Source: Pseudomonas morbosilactucae (GTDB lineage: Bacteria > Pseudomonadota > Gammaproteobacteria > Pseudomonadales > Pseudomonadaceae). From it: DNA of 64,000 bases. Position numbers and translations under genes: made by a program. A model generated the notes under the pieces. That model worked only from the letters and a program-made list of their open reading frames with translations, made no database searches and had not been told where the DNA came from. Positions 57,901 to 64,000 of the stretch are shown here, piece by piece (position 1 is the first letter of the stretch; every line of letters starts with the position of its first letter). The stretch lies in NCBI RefSeq assembly GCF_023241715.1, contig NZ_JALQCW010000058.1, positions 1 through 64,000 on the forward strand, in the 5' to 3' direction.

Positions 57901-58963
57901 CCTGATCGTCCAGGCCCAGGGCGGGGATGCCCTGGCCACGGGTGCCGCCGGCGACAAACAGGGTGGCTTCGGCCAGGCCGTAGGAGGCAAGGAAATTGTT
58001 CGAGGTGAAACCGCACGGGGCGAACTTCTCGGCAAAACGCTCCAGGGTGTCCTGGCGGATCGGTTCAGAGCCCGAATAGGCCACGCGCCAGCCGCTCAGG
58101 TCCAGGCGTTCCAGGGCCGACTCGCTGACCCGCTCGCTGCACAGGCGGTAGGCAAAGTCGGGACCACCGCTGATGGTGCCGCCGTATTGGCTGATCGCCT
58201 CCAGCCAGCGCAACGGCCGGGCCAGGAAGTAGGCCGGCGACATCAACACGCAAGGCACACCGCTGAAGATCGGTTGCAGCAAGCCGCCAATCAGGCCCAT
58301 GTCGTGGTAAAGCGGCAGCCAGCTGACGATCACGTCGTCAGGGTTGAGATCAATGCCAAAGCCGCGGCGGATCAACAGTTCGTTGGCCACCAGGTTGCCG
58401 TGGCTGACTTGCACACCCTTGGGCAAGGCGGTGGAGCCGGAGGTGTATTGCAGGAAGGCGATGTCATCCGCCTGCAGCGTCGGCTCGACCCAGGCCTGGG
58501 CCAGGCTGGCCTCCAAGGCATCGACGCAGAGCAGTTGCGGTGCGTCCTGGGCATTGAGTTCGTCCATCTGCAACAAGGCTTCGCGCACCGCGCTGCTGGT
58601 CAGCAGCAAGCGCGGTTCGGCATCGGCCATGATCGACAGCAGGCGTTCCTGATGGTGGCGACGGGCGGACTCCGGCGGATAGGCCGGCACCGCGATCACA
58701 CCGGCATACAGGCAGCCAAAAAACGCGGCCACATAGTCCGGCCCACTGGGGAACAGCAGCACCGCGCGATCGCCCACCTGGGCATTGGCCTGTAGGGCAC
58801 TGGCGATGGTCCGCGCACGCAGATCCAGATCCCGATAGCTGAGCACCACGTTCTGTTCCTGCTCTTCGGCAAGGAAGCGCAAGGCCACTTGGTCGGGGGT
58901 CTGCACCGCCCGGCGTTGAAGGGCTTGAGCCAGGGTGCTGGGGAGTTCGAACGCGTCCGTCAT
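45935..58963 (-). CDS. pvdL: pyoverdine chromophore NRPS PvdL
   Basis: Non-ribosomal peptide synthetase of 4342 residues, the length I recall for PvdL. It starts the pyoverdine peptide: an acyl-CoA ligase domain (about 1-580) loads a fatty acid, then Glu, D-Tyr and Dab are added to form the chromophore precursor. Carrier serines lie at about 614 (LLGGNSIAA), 1669 (ALGGHSLLA), 2742 (ELGGDSILS) and 4281 (ELGGHSLLA). Adenylation cores IYTSGSTG lie near 1283, 2343 and 3881. An epimerisation domain ([10 protein letters not shown]) follows carrier 3, then a last condensation domain ([11 protein letters not shown]). There is no thioesterase, as expected because the chain passes to the next synthetase. 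The chosen ATG at 58963 has AGGAAA before it. Cytoplasmic, membrane-associated in related species. Confidence 0.95.
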   Translation of the reverse strand: MTDAFELPSTLAQALQRRAVQTPDQVALRFLAEEQEQNVVLSYRDLDLRARTIASALQANAQVGDRAVLLFPSGPDYVAAFFGCLYAGVIAVPAYPPESARRHHQERLLSIMADAEPRLLLTSSAVREALLQMDELNAQDAPQLLCVDALEASLAQAWVEPTLQADDIAFLQYTSGSTALPKGVQVSHGNLVANELLIRRGFGIDLNPDDVIVSWLPLYHDMGLIGGLLQPIFSGVPCVLMSPAYFLARPLRWLEAISQYGGTISGGPDFAYRLCSERVSESALERLDLSGWRVAYSGSEPIRQDTLERFAEKFAPCGFTSNNFLASYGLAEATLFVAGGTRGQGIPALGLDDQALAQNRAEPGSGTVMMSCGTSQPEHAVLLMDPASLTERADGQVGEVWAAGPSIALGYWRNPEATAKTFVQYAGRTWLRTGDLGFIHQGEVFITGRLKDMLIVRGHNLYPQDIEQTIEREVEVVRKGRVAAFAVQEQGHEGIGIAAEISRSVQKILSPEALIKTLRQTVAEAYQEAPSVVVLLNPGALPKTSSGKLQRSACRNRLADGSLDSYAVFPDRQASSAPATAPSGSALQERIAAIWCEQLQVEQVAADDHFFLLGGNSIAATQVLARLREDLGLELNLRLLFEAPTLEAFSEQIARQQQDGGQAQGDIQALARQQPLPQSLAQNRLWITWQLDPHSHAYNIPGGLRLRGELDEQALRASFQQLIERHESLRTRFFERDGHALQQVDAAAEFNLQVIDLSDLPPAEREARAQQIREQEARTQFDLEKGPLLWVTLVRLDEDEHQLLVTLHHIIADGWSLNVLIDEFSRCYAAASQGQSLELAPLALQYADYGSWQRQWLAQGEGQRQLAYWQQQLGDELPVLDLATDHPRSAQVQRSAARHSLRLSASLSQAVRQTAQAHDATPFMLLLAAFQSLLHRYTGQGDIRIGVPNANRPRLETQGLIGFFINTLVLRAELDGRLPFAELLGRTREAALGAQAHQDLPFEQLLEAFPQGREQGLFQVMFNHQQRDLSALRRLPGLLAEELPWHSREAKFDLQLHSDEDRNGRLSLAFDYADELFEAATIERLAEHFVSLLQQACERPDTALGDLPLLSAAEHTQQQHWSVAPAAPASQWLPELLNEQLRLTPERTALVWDGGQLSFAELHAQANRLAHYLRDKGVGPDVCVAIAAERSPQLLIGLLAIIKAGGAYVPLDPDYPAERLAYMLNDSGVELLLTQTHLLPQLPQAEGVSAIAMDSLKLDSWPSHAPGLHLQGDNLAYVIYTSGSTGQPKGVGNTHSALSERLQWMQSRYALNDSDVLMQKAPISFDVSVWECFWPLITGCRLLLAAPGEHRDPHRIAQLVQAYGVTTLHFVPPLLQLFVDEPLAAQCASLRRVFSGGEALPTQLRNRLLEHLPQVQLHNRYGPTETAINVTHWHCRPEDGERSPIGRPLANVICRVLDAELNPVPAGVPGELCISGLGLARGYLGRPALTAERFVVDPLSEEGARLYRTGDRARWNADGALEYLGRLDQQVKLRGFRVEPQEIEAHLLVQDGVAQAAVLVRESAAGPQLIGYYTAQDSSESEEAQNSRLKTALAAELPEYMVPAQLLRLDAMPLSPSGKLDRRALPEPQWQVREHVEPVTALEQQIAAIWREVLSQQRIGLRDDFFALGGHSLLATQIISRTRQACDVELPLRALFEASELGDFAEQVRLIQAAGQRNSQLPIAQVDRSQPVPLSYSQQRMWFLWQMEPDSPAYNVGGMARFTGALDVARFEAALQALIMRHETLRTTFPSVNGVARQQVHGQTGLRMDWKDFSALDVAAREQRLQQLADSEAHKPFDLETGPLLRACMVKAGEQEHYLVLTLHHIVTEGWAMDIFARELSALYEAFIDERESPLAPLPVQYLDYSVWQREWLESGERQRQLDYWTGQLGREHPLLELPSDRPRPPVQSHQGELYRFDLSDDLAARVRAFNAQHGLTLFMTMTAALAVLLYRYSGQTDLRIGAPVANRIRPESEGLIGAFLNTQVLRCQLDGQMSVGQLFDQVRHTVIEGQSHQDLPFDHLVEALQPPRSAAYNPLFQVMCNVQRWEFQQSRQLAGMRVEYLVNDARATKFDLNLEVTDLDHRLGCCLTYSTDLFDEPRIARMAGHWRNLLEALLADPQQRLCELPLLDNAERQGLLDSLGREPGEHRLDQCIQRLFSEQARVRQDAPALTFAGQTLSYAELERRANRLAWMLRERGVGPQVRVGLALERSLEMVIGLLAILKAGGAYVPLDPEYPLDRLHYMIEDSGVGLLLSDAAMFSALGDLPVGVGRWCLEEDGALLAGYPSDEPSFISLPQHQAYLIYTSGSTGKPKGVVVSQGEIAMHCQAVIQRFGMRPDDCELHFYSINFDAATERLLVPLLSGAHVVLRAQGQWDAEEICQLIRQHGINILGFTPSYGSQLAQWLATQNQTLPVRMCITGGEALTGEHLQRIRAAFTPSLFFNAYGPTETVVMPLASLAPEQLADGVASVPIGTVVGARVAYILDADLALVPPGATGELFVGGAGLAQGYHQRPGMSAERFVADPFSADGGRLYRTGDLVRQCADGQVEYIGRVDHQVKIRGFRIELGEIETRLLEHEAVREAVVLALDMPGGKQLAGYLVSDVAEADEAQQAALREALKAQLKTQLPDYMVPTHLLLLASMPLTANGKLDRRALPMPDPSLNRQQYVAPSNELEQTLARVWCEVLNLQQVGLHDNFFELGGDSILSIQVVSRARQLGIHFSPRDLFQHQTVQTLAAVASRSQQVSAEQGLLSGESALTPIQHWFFDSAIPERQHWNQALLLEPTQPLNAQHLEQALLAVLEQHDALRLRFTEEQGAWRAEHQPLSDAPLLWQVRVPSLAHCTELFADAQRSLDLEHGPLVRAVLADGPEGEQRLLLAIHHLVVDGVSWRVLLEDLQTAYRQLQAQQPLSLPAKTSALRDWAARLQAYAGSESLREELSVWQAQLAGPSLTLPCERPQGGRQHKHAHSLSVTLDAEYTRQLLQQAPAAYRTQVNDLLLTALARVLCRWTGQASALIQLEGHGRETLFDDIDLTRSVGWFTSAYPLRLTPLQIEEAAGQGASIKAIKEQLRGVPHKGLGYGVLRYLADDLCRQTLAGLPAAPVTFNYLGQFDQSFGQDALFRPLDEPMGAAHSPDAPLPNELSVDSQVYGGELVLRWTFSAERFDIQTIDDLAQAYLGELQSLISHCLKDEAGGLTPSDFPLARLTQPQLDALPVPAAQIEDVYPLTPMQEGMLLHTLLEPGTGLYFMQDRYRINSELDPERFAQAWQAVIARHEALRASFCWNVGEDMLQVIHKPGSTPIEYLDWTAVAEAEQEPKLQALLKSEREAGFDLLNQAPFHLRLIRVGAARYWFMMSNHHILIDAWCRSLLMNDFFELYTALGEGREAQLAVPPRYRDYIGWLQRQSLAEARQWWRDNLQGFERTTPIPSDRPFLREHAGDSGGMVVGDRYTRLDARDGAQLRELAQQHQLTINTFAQAAWALVLRRLSGDRDVLFGVTVAGRPVDMPEMQRTVGLFINSVALRVQLPEDGQRCSVRQWLSALLDSNMQLREYEYLPLVAIQETSELPKGQPLFDSLFVFENAPVEVSVLDRAQSLNATSDSGRTHTNFPLTAVCYPGDDLGLHLSYDQRYFDESTVERMLGEFKRLLLALVQGFHGDMADLPLLGDEEQDFLLHGCNQSAHEYPLERSYVELFEAQVATYPQRIAASCLDQHYSYAELNRRSNRLGHALLSKGVGFDQPVALLAERGLDLLGMIIGSFKAGAGYLPLDPGLPSQRLGRIIELSHTPMLVCTEACREQAQALLDEFGCAGRPRLLVWDEVQNGDYAEDNPGRYSAPDNLAYVIYTSGSTGLPKGVMVEQRGMLNNQLSKVPYLQLSEADVIAQTASQSFDISVWQFLAAPLFGARVDIVPNTIAHDPQGLLEHVQAQGISVLESVPSLIQGMLAHESIPLDGLRWMLPTGEAMPPELAHQWLLRYPQIGLVNAYGPAECSDDVAFYRVDLASTRGSYLPIGTPTDNNLLYLVDGALDLVPLGAVGELCVAGTGVGRGYVSDPLRTAQAFVPNPFGAPGERLYRSGDLARRRSDGVLEYVGRIDHQVKIRGYRIELGEIEARLHEQPEVRDAAVAVQEGVNGKHLVGYLVESQGAGESGLSASERLERIKQRLRVELPEYMVPLHWLWLERLPLNANGKLDRKALPALEIGQLQSQDYQAPSNELQQTLADIWAEVLKVERVGVHDNFFELGGHSLLATQIASRVQKTLQRNVPLRAMFECSTVQELAEYIEGLGDNAISEEKVDRLSDLMAELEGL

Positions 58964-59033
58964 GGGGTTTCCTGCCAGGAGAGTGCATGCCATTGGTATC
59001 GGGATCCAGGGCACCACGCAGGAAATAATCCCT

Positions 59034-59070
59034 TAAAAAACAAAGCCTTGATTACTCACCCAAGGCTTTG
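59034..59070 (-). terminator. intrinsic-terminator-like hairpin in the pvdL leader
   Basis: Read on the minus strand, CAAAGCCTTG, a 10-base loop GGTGAGTAAT, CAAGGCTTTG and then TTTTTT: a perfect 10-bp stem followed by a T-run. It lies between the predicted pvdL promoter (59120-59143) and the pvdL start at 58963, and no minus-strand gene ends here. It is therefore a candidate attenuator. Confidence 0.7.
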
Positions 59071-59119
59071 TACAGGCTGCGCGGCGGGGCTTTTGGCCCG
59101 GAACCTTTCACCAATGAGA

Positions 59120-59143
59120 ACGGATGACGTCTTGAAATAATTA
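59120..59143 (-). promoter_or_regulatory. PvdS-type promoter of pvdL (variant box)
   Basis: On the minus strand, TAATT (59143-59139), exactly 16 bases, CGT (59122-59120). This differs from the box TAAAT-N16-CGT found before pvdH and the MbtH-like gene by one base. The predicted start near 59113 gives a leader of about 150 bases before pvdL. Confidence 0.65.
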
Positions 59144-59237
59144 GTCTGCATCCTCCCCTTCCAGGTCGCCCTCACGCACACGGACGAGCAGTGGTTCTCA
59201 ATCTGCACTCGACTGGAGCATTAATTCTCTTTCTCAA

Positions 59238-59266
59238 TTGACAATCATTATCATTCAACCTAATTT
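59238..59266 (+). promoter_or_regulatory. Fur-controlled sigma-70 promoter of pvdS
   Basis: A perfect -35 TTGACA (59238-59243), 17-base spacer and -10-like TAATTT (59261-59266). The spacer contains a Fur-box-like sequence, GACAATCATTATCATTC (59240-59256), whose complement includes AATGATAAT. Iron-loaded Fur would cover the promoter, as known for pvdS. The leader before the pvdS ATG is about 65 bases. Confidence 0.82.
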
Positions 59267-59337
59267 GTCGCTCGATGTGTAGGACGCTTCCGATTTTCCT
59301 GTCGTCCCACTTACCTCTTTGCAGCAAGGTGAATTCC

Positions 59338-59885
59338 ATGACGGAACAAGTATCCACAAGCAGGTGCGACTCACCGTTACTCCAGGCCTTTGTCGACAAT
59401 CGACTGATCCTGGTCAAAATCGCAGCCCGCATCACCGGCTGCGCTCCCGTGCCGAGGATGTGGTGCAGGATGCGTTCTTCCGCTTGCAATCGGCGCCGCA
59501 GATCACCTCATCCTTCAAGGCCCAGCTCAGCTATCTGTTCCAGATCGTGCGCAACCTGGCGATCGATCACTACCGCAAGCAGGCCCTGGAGCAAAAGTAT
59601 TCGGGGACGGAAGAGGAGGGTTTGAACGTGGTCGTTCACGGTGCATCACCTGAAACTTCCCACATGAACTTCTCAACCCTGGAACACATCGCCGATGCGC
59701 TGACCGAGCTGCCCAGCCGCACCCGCTATGCGTTCGAGATGTACCGCCTGCACGGTGTCCCGCAAAAGGACATTGCCAAGGAACTGGGGGTCTCCCCGAC
59801 CCTGGTGAACTTCATGATTCGGGATGCCCTGATCCATTGCCGCAAAGTATCCGGCACCCGCAGCGATACCTTCGCCCGTCGCTGA
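59338..59885 (+). pseudogene. pvdS: iron-starvation sigma factor PvdS, frameshifted as sequenced
   Basis: ECF sigma factor that directs transcription of pyoverdine genes. The frame from the ATG at 59338 (MTEQVSTSRCDSPLLQAF, then ILVKIAARITGC) matches PvdS up to the cysteine at 59440-59442. The rest, RSRAEDVVQDAFFRLQSAPQ through KDIAKELGVSPTLVNFMIRD, is in the next frame. One C is missing: the sequence reads TGC GCT CCC where TGC CGC TCC CGT is expected. As written, translation leaves the sigma-2 region after about 35 residues. Repaired, the protein has about 182 residues, the normal PvdS size, with complete sigma-2 and sigma-4 regions. No slippery site is visible. A sequencing error cannot be excluded. 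Confidence 0.88.
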
Positions 59886-59895
59886 AACACCCCGC

Positions 59896-60249
59896 TTAAC
59901 CCAGAGCACACTGGTTCGCCACATCAACGATGCGGGGCGTCTGCGTTCCCGCCATCGCCCGCCCACCTTCGCGGGCGAGGATCAGCAGGGCCGCACGCTT
60001 GTGTGGAAAGTCGAATTCTTTCTGGCAGTAAAGGCACTGGTTGCACGCGGCGGGCCCCACCACCGGCGGGTGAGCGGCGGGCGCTGCCGTGGCCGCCAGG
60101 TCCAGGCACAACGCATGCACCATAGCCGCCAGCCAGCCGGCCATTTGCTCAGCATTGGAAGAGGACAGGACGGCGCTTGGCGACTCGGGAAGGCACATGG
60201 CAGGACTCGAGAAATCATCATCGGTACTTAATCCAATGACGTGAGCCAT
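59896..60249 (-). CDS. hypothetical Cys-containing small protein
   Basis: A 117-residue open frame beginning MAHVIGLSTDDDF. It carries the cysteine cluster AACNQCLYCQKEFDFPHKR (three cysteines and a histidine, possibly a small metal site) and a short leucine-rich stretch. I do not recognise a family. The start lies 10 bp after the stop of the binding-protein gene on the same strand, but no strong ribosome site precedes it. It is convergent with pvdS. Moderately likely to be a real gene. Confidence 0.5.
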   Translation of the reverse strand: MAHVIGLSTDDDFSSPAMCLPESPSAVLSSSNAEQMAGWLAAMVHALCLDLAATAAPAAHPPVVGPAACNQCLYCQKEFDFPHKRAALLILAREGGRAMAGTQTPRIVDVANQCALG

Positions 60250-60259
60250 GGGCAAAAAT

Positions 60260-61054
60260 TTAGCCTGGGGGAACGGGCATCACGGCAATGCGGTAAGGCT
60301 CGAAGATCTTCAGCATCTGCCCGTTATCGCGCAGCCCTTGGAGCAATTGAGCAAAGGCTGCGGCGCTGATCGGCGCCTTGGGGCGCAGCAGCGCGTAGTG
60401 GTGATAGATCTGGTCGATGCGCTCAGAGATCAGCAACTGCCGAGCCTCATCGGCATTGGCCACGAGAAATTCGCTGAGGTAGGAACGGGTGACCAGGGCC
60501 ATGTCTGCCCGCCCCCGCAGGACCATCAACAGATTGCTGTCGTGGGAGTAGGTCAGGGTCGCGTTGTAGGTGTCGGCGAGGTACTTGGGGTCGGCGTTGA
60601 AATCGGCAAACGCGTAGTGATAACCGCTGAACAGCGCCAATCGCTTGCCCTTGAGTTCGTTGAAATAGTCTTGCTGGCGACCGGGCTGGTCATGGGCGAC
60701 AAAGATCTCAGCGTCTTCCAGCCCCATGTCGACACTGCTGTGGGGGATGTTCTTCCAGCCCCAGGCCGGGTTCTCGAAGATCGCCAGGTCGACCCGGCCC
60801 TGCTCGAAGTCGCGAAAACGTCGGGGGATGGACGTCGGCACCAGCACAAACTGATAGTCGCTTTGCAGAGCGTTGAGCGCCTCGACCAATTGCGGCAGCA
60901 AGCCGGTGTCCGCCCCTTGCTCGGGGCGCACGGTGTAAGGCGGGAAATGTGCCGCAGCCACTCGCACCAACTGCGCTGCAGAAGCCGAACCACCCCATAG
61001 AACCGTCAGTGCCAGCATCAACAGTGGCAACGCCGTACGCCTAGGCGAAGACAT
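60260..61054 (-). CDS. periplasmic solute-binding protein (SBP family 3-like)
   Basis: Exported binding protein of 264 residues, signal peptide ending near SASA-AQ, then LVRVAAAHFPPYTVRPEQG and GLLPQLVEALNAL, typical of the amino-acid type SBP_bac_3 fold. Middle segments GRVDLAIFENPAWGW and LRGRADMALVTRSYL fit the family. No permease or ATPase is adjacent, so it may be an orphan sensor-type binding protein. I chose the ATG at 61054 (MSSPRRTAL), which places the signal peptide correctly; one six codons upstream is also possible. Confidence 0.78.
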   Translation of the reverse strand: MSSPRRTALPLLMLALTVLWGGSASAAQLVRVAAAHFPPYTVRPEQGADTGLLPQLVEALNALQSDYQFVLVPTSIPRRFRDFEQGRVDLAIFENPAWGWKNIPHSSVDMGLEDAEIFVAHDQPGRQQDYFNELKGKRLALFSGYHYAFADFNADPKYLADTYNATLTYSHDSNLLMVLRGRADMALVTRSYLSEFLVANADEARQLLISERIDQIYHHYALLRPKAPISAAAFAQLLQGLRDNGQMLKIFEPYRIAVMPVPPG

Positions 61055-61175
61055 CAAGGCACCGCACCTCAAACCAGAGAAAGGGGGAATGCGACTAAGC
61101 TAGGCGTTTTCGTCCACTTCGACAACTTTATGCTGAAGAATTAGTGCGTTGGCACTTTGCCTGACGCGGGCGGCC

Positions 61176-61823
61176 TCAGCCTTGCTTGAGCACCAGGGTC
61201 AAGGCTTCATCGGCCAACTGCTCAAGCGTCAGGCTGCCTTGGGGGCGAAACCAGGTGGTGGTCCAGGACAGGGCGCCAGTCAGGAAGCGCCGCGTGATAA
61301 ACACATCACCCTTGATAAACCCTGCGTCCTTGGCTTCGCCCAGCACCTGCAGCCAGATCTGCTCATAGATATCCCGCAGCGCCAGCACGGCGGCCTGCCC
61401 TTCCGGCGACAGCGAGCGCCATTCGTAGACTAGCACCGCCATGGCCTCGCCACTGCCGCCCATGATCGATTGCAGCTCGCAGCGAATCAGCGCCAGCACC
61501 CGTTCACGCACGCTGCCGGCCTCGGCCAGGTCGGCGCGCATCAGGGCCGTGTTGTAGAGGATGGTTTCCTGCATCACCGCCCGCAGGATGTCGTCCTTGC
61601 TTTTGAAGTGATGGAAGATGCTGCCCGACTGAATCCCCACCGCGCTCGCCAGGTCGCGCACCGTGGTGCGTTCATAGCCCTTGTTGCGAAACAGGTGGGC
61701 GGCGGTTTGCAGCAATTTGCCGCGGGCGCTGTCCGGATCGGTCAGTTGTCCGTTGGCGATCAGCTCGCTGACTACCTGCAAGGCTTTTTGCTCGTCCACG
61801 GCTGTTCTCCTACATTCACTCAA
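61176..61823 (-). CDS. atuR: TetR-family repressor AtuR
   Basis: TetR-type regulator of 215 residues with an HTH of the FadR/PsrA-like kind: KLLQTAAHLFRNKGYERTTV, then RDLASAVGIQSGSIFHHFKSK. By gene order (atuR divergent from atuA, then a short-chain dehydrogenase) it is AtuR, the repressor of acyclic terpene utilisation. Two operator-like inverted repeats lie in the gap between atuR and atuA. An internal GTG at codon 9 is an alternative start. Confidence 0.8.
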   Translation of the reverse strand: MSECRRTAVDEQKALQVVSELIANGQLTDPDSARGKLLQTAAHLFRNKGYERTTVRDLASAVGIQSGSIFHHFKSKDDILRAVMQETILYNTALMRADLAEAGSVRERVLALIRCELQSIMGGSGEAMAVLVYEWRSLSPEGQAAVLALRDIYEQIWLQVLGEAKDAGFIKGDVFITRRFLTGALSWTTTWFRPQGSLTLEQLADEALTLVLKQG

Positions 61824-61896
61824 TCAATCAATCAATAGTGCGGCAAAGCCCCTGAAAACAGGCGGCCGGCGCGCGCAATTTAAGCCGCTGGGGACG

Positions 61897-61914
61897 ACCA
61901 AGCAAGCGCTCGGG
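61897..61914. promoter_or_regulatory. AtuR operator-like repeat 1
   Basis: ACCAAGC-AAGC-GCTCGGG, an imperfect inverted repeat. Its reverse complement is nearly the same as repeat 2 at 61940. It lies in the atuR-atuA gap, where AtuR is known to bind two inverted repeats in P. aeruginosa. Confidence 0.6.
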
Positions 61915-61939
61915 TCGAAGATAGTTTGCTCGTTTACAA

Positions 61940-61957
61940 ACCAAGCGCTTGCTTGGT
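61940..61957. promoter_or_regulatory. AtuR operator-like repeat 2
   Basis: ACCAAGC-GCTT-GCTTGGT, a perfect inverted repeat with 7-bp arms, 36 bp before atuA. It lies 43 bp (start to start) from repeat 1, about four helical turns. Confidence 0.68.
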
Positions 61958-61992
61958 AGTCTCGCCACAGTTGTTTTTCCGAGAGCCCTGCC

Positions 61993-63783
61993 ATGACCAA
62001 GACTCTACGCATCGGCTGCGCCAGCGCCTTCTGGGGCGACACCTCCAGCGCCGCCGCACAACTGGTAAACGGTGGCCACCTGGATTACCTGGTGTTCGAC
62101 TACCTCGCCGAGATCACCCTGTCGATCATGGCCGGGGCCCGCATGAAGGACCCGGGCGCCGGTTACGCCACGGATTTCATCGAAGTGCTGGCGCCCCTGC
62201 TGGGCTCCATCGCCGAGCAGCGCATACGGGTCATCAGCAACGCCGGCGGGGTCAACCCCCTGGCCTGTGCCGCCGCCCTGCAAGCGGCCTGCGACCGCGC
62301 CGGTATCACCTTGAAGATCGCGGTGCTGCTGGGGGACGACGTGCAACCGCAACTGCCGCAACTGAGCCAGGCCGGCGTCAGGGAAATGTTCAGCGGCGCG
62401 CCCCTGCCGTCGATGTGCGTCTCCAGCAACGCCTACCTGGGGGCACCGGGGATTGTCGAAGCGCTGCGCCTGGGGGCGGACATCGTCATCACCGGGCGGG
62501 TGGTGGACAGCGCCGTGGTCAGCGGCGCCCTGGTGCACGAGTTCGGCTGGTGCTGGCAAGACCACGACAAACTGGCCCAGGCCGCCCTCGCCGGGCACAT
62601 CATCGAATGCGGCGCCCAATGCACCGGTGGCAACTTCACCGACTGGCGCGCCGTGCCGGACTACGAACACATCGGTTTCCCCATCGTTGAAGTCAGCGCC
62701 GACGGCCAGTTCGTCGTCAGCAAGGTCGAAGGCACCGGCGGCCTGGTGACGCCGCTGACCGTGGGTGAACAACTGCTGTATGAGATTGGCGATCCCCAGG
62801 CCTATCAGTTGCCCGATGTGATCTGCGATTTCAGCCAGGTGCAGCTGCAACAACAAGGCCCGGACCGGGTGCAGGTCCAGGGTGCCAGGGGCTTGCCGCC
62901 GACGGCGCAGTACAAGGTCAGCGCCACCTACCTCGACGGGTTCCGTTGCACCGCCAGTTGCCTGATCGCCGGCATCGATGCCGTGGCCAAGGCCCGCCGG
63001 GTCAGCCAGGCGATCATCGACAAGACCAGCGAGATGTTCAGCCAGCGCGGCTGGGCACCCTACACCGAAGTCAACATCGAATTGCTGGGCAGCGAGGCCA
63101 CGTACGGCCCCCACGGCCAGCGCCAGGACAGCCGCGAAGTGGTGATCAAACTGGCGGTGCGCCACCCCAGCAAGCAGGCGCTGATTCTGTTCTCCCGGGA
63201 GATCGCCCAAGCCGCAACCGGCATGGCCCCGGGGCTGACCGGGATTGTCGGCGGGCGGCCGACGGTGTACCCGCTGATTCGCCTGTTTTCCTTTTTGCTG
63301 GATAAAAGCGCCTGCCTGCTGAGCCTCGACATCAATGGCCAGCGCCACCCCTGCCCCCTGCCGCAAAGCACCTCTCCCGGCAGCAGCACCCTGCCCACGC
63401 CACCGCTGCCACCGACACCCAGAGGCCGGGCCGACACACAGGTGGCGTTGGTCAAGCTGGCGGTGGCGCGCTCAGGCGACAAGGGCAACCACAGCAATAT
63501 CGGCGTGCTGCCTCGCGCCGCCGAATACCTGCCATGGATCGCCGAAGCCCTGACCCCGGAGGTGCTGATGGACTGGATGAGCCACGTGCTCGACCCGGTC
63601 CACGGCCGGGTCACGCGCTGGTACCTGCCCGGCACCCACAGCCTGAATTTCCTGCTGGAAAACGCCCTGGGCGGTGGCGGCGTGGCCAGCCTGCGCATCG
63701 ACCCACAAGGCAAGGCCTTCGCCCAGCAATTGCTGGAAATCCCCATCCCGGTGCCGCAAAGCATCGCCGACGCCGTCAACTAG
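61993..63783 (+). CDS. atuA: AtuA, acyclic terpene utilisation protein (DUF1446)
   Basis: A 596-residue protein of the AtuA family. The N-terminal domain (about 1-450) carries [33 protein letters not shown] and [18 protein letters not shown] separate C-terminal domain of about 110 residues ([19 protein letters not shown]) is the typical AtuA C-terminal unit. The family is required for growth on citronellol and geraniol, but its reaction is not established. It opens the atu operon, divergent from atuR, with atuB 12 bp after its stop. Confidence 0.87.
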   Translation: MTKTLRIGCASAFWGDTSSAAAQLVNGGHLDYLVFDYLAEITLSIMAGARMKDPGAGYATDFIEVLAPLLGSIAEQRIRVISNAGGVNPLACAAALQAACDRAGITLKIAVLLGDDVQPQLPQLSQAGVREMFSGAPLPSMCVSSNAYLGAPGIVEALRLGADIVITGRVVDSAVVSGALVHEFGWCWQDHDKLAQAALAGHIIECGAQCTGGNFTDWRAVPDYEHIGFPIVEVSADGQFVVSKVEGTGGLVTPLTVGEQLLYEIGDPQAYQLPDVICDFSQVQLQQQGPDRVQVQGARGLPPTAQYKVSATYLDGFRCTASCLIAGIDAVAKARRVSQAIIDKTSEMFSQRGWAPYTEVNIELLGSEATYGPHGQRQDSREVVIKLAVRHPSKQALILFSREIAQAATGMAPGLTGIVGGRPTVYPLIRLFSFLLDKSACLLSLDINGQRHPCPLPQSTSPGSSTLPTPPLPPTPRGRADTQVALVKLAVARSGDKGNHSNIGVLPRAAEYLPWIAEALTPEVLMDWMSHVLDPVHGRVTRWYLPGTHSLNFLLENALGGGGVASLRIDPQGKAFAQQLLEIPIPVPQSIADAVN

Positions 63784-63795
63784 AGGAGGCTTGCC

Positions 63796-64000
63796 GTGGT
63801 CTATGACTCGATTTTTCGCCGCGACCTGTTCGCCGCTCAAACCCTGATCGTCACCGGTGGCGGCAGCGGTATCGGCCGCTGCACCGCCCATGAGCTGGCA
63901 GCCCTCGGCGCTCGGGTGCTGCTGGTGGGGCGCAAGGCGGAAAAACTGCAAAAGGTCGCCGCCGAGATCAGCGCCGACGGCGGTCAGGCGGCCTGGCACG
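63796..64000 (+). CDS. atuB: AtuB, short-chain dehydrogenase (partial, runs off the window)
   Basis: The first 68 codons of an SDR, beginning at a GTG behind GAGGAGG: VYDSIFRRDLFAAQTLIVTG, with the NAD(P)-binding motif TGGGSGIGRCTAHELAALGA and RKAEKL. Position after atuA identifies it as AtuB, a dehydrogenase of the citronellol/geraniol pathway. The rest, including the catalytic YxxxK, lies beyond the right edge. Confidence 0.82.
   Translation, partial: MVYDSIFRRDLFAAQTLIVTGGGSGIGRCTAHELAALGARVLLVGRKAEKLQKVAAEISADGGQAAWH

Noticed and set aside
59430-59460. Programmed frameshifting as the explanation for split pvdS
   Set aside because: No slippery heptamer or stimulatory hairpin is visible at the junction, and PvdS is a single-frame protein in related species.
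1-64000. CRISPR arrays, tRNA/rRNA genes, insertion sequences or prophage genes
   Set aside because: No regularly spaced repeats, no tRNA-like cloverleaf, and no transposase, integrase or phage structural protein was seen on either strand.

Overview
The window is chromosomal DNA of a fluorescent Pseudomonas (P. fluorescens lineage). It is uniformly GC-rich, the proteins look like Pseudomonas proteins throughout, REP-type palindromes are present, and it carries a large part of the pyoverdine locus (pvdL, pvdS, pvdH, an MbtH-like gene and the fpvGHJK-CDEF iron-release operon). I see no tRNA, rRNA, insertion sequence, prophage or CRISPR array.

Layout. (1) 0-7.8 kb, housekeeping: an RhtA-like exporter, small lipoproteins, a TetR regulator divergent from an SDR/DsbA-like pair, an M24 aminopeptidase, a cysteine desulfurase and a LysE exporter. 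(2) 7.8-12.4 kb: the sulfonate/sulfone operon msuE-msuD-msuC-sfnR behind a clear sigma-54 promoter. (3) 12.4-13.4 kb: soxR and a divergent small monooxygenase sharing a SoxR box. (4) 13.5-23.7 kb: a tightly coupled four-gene cluster of unknown function: a ClpB-like AAA+ ATPase, a radical-SAM activase, a 2117-residue zinc-ribbon/pseudokinase/SF1-helicase/Vsr-like nuclease fusion, and a coiled-coil protein. This is the best candidate for an undescribed system. (5) 23.7-26.5 kb: sfnB-metI-metQ, with its own sigma-54 promoter and an 18-bp site shared with msuE. (6) 27.5-33.7 kb: fpvGHJK-CDEF. (7) 33.9-36.5 kb: a methyltransferase, the MbtH-like gene and pvdH. (8) 36.7-42.2 kb: a DsbRS-like two-component system and dsbD2-tlpA-dsbG. 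(9) 42.6-45.8 kb: three tandem paralogues with a ParB/sulfiredoxin-like motif and unknown role. (10) 45.9-59.9 kb: the pyoverdine NRPS pvdL and, divergent from it, the sigma factor pvdS. (11) 59.9-64 kb: a periplasmic binding protein and the start of the acyclic-terpene cluster atuR-atuA-atuB, running off the right edge.

How the genes work together. Under sulfate limitation SfnR with sigma-54 should drive msuEDC and sfnB-metI-metQ. Under iron limitation Fur should release pvdS, whose sigma factor reads the TAAAT-N16-CGT boxes found before pvdH and mbtH and the variant box before pvdL. PvdL starts the pyoverdine peptide, PvdH supplies diaminobutyrate, MbtH supports adenylation, and FpvG-F strip and import the iron.

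Three genes (pvdS, the coiled-coil gene at 22375 and the methyltransferase at 33868) each read correctly only if one base, apparently a C, is restored. The repeated pattern makes sequencing or assembly error a serious possibility, but if the pvdS lesion is real this strain would be expected to be severely impaired in pyoverdine production.
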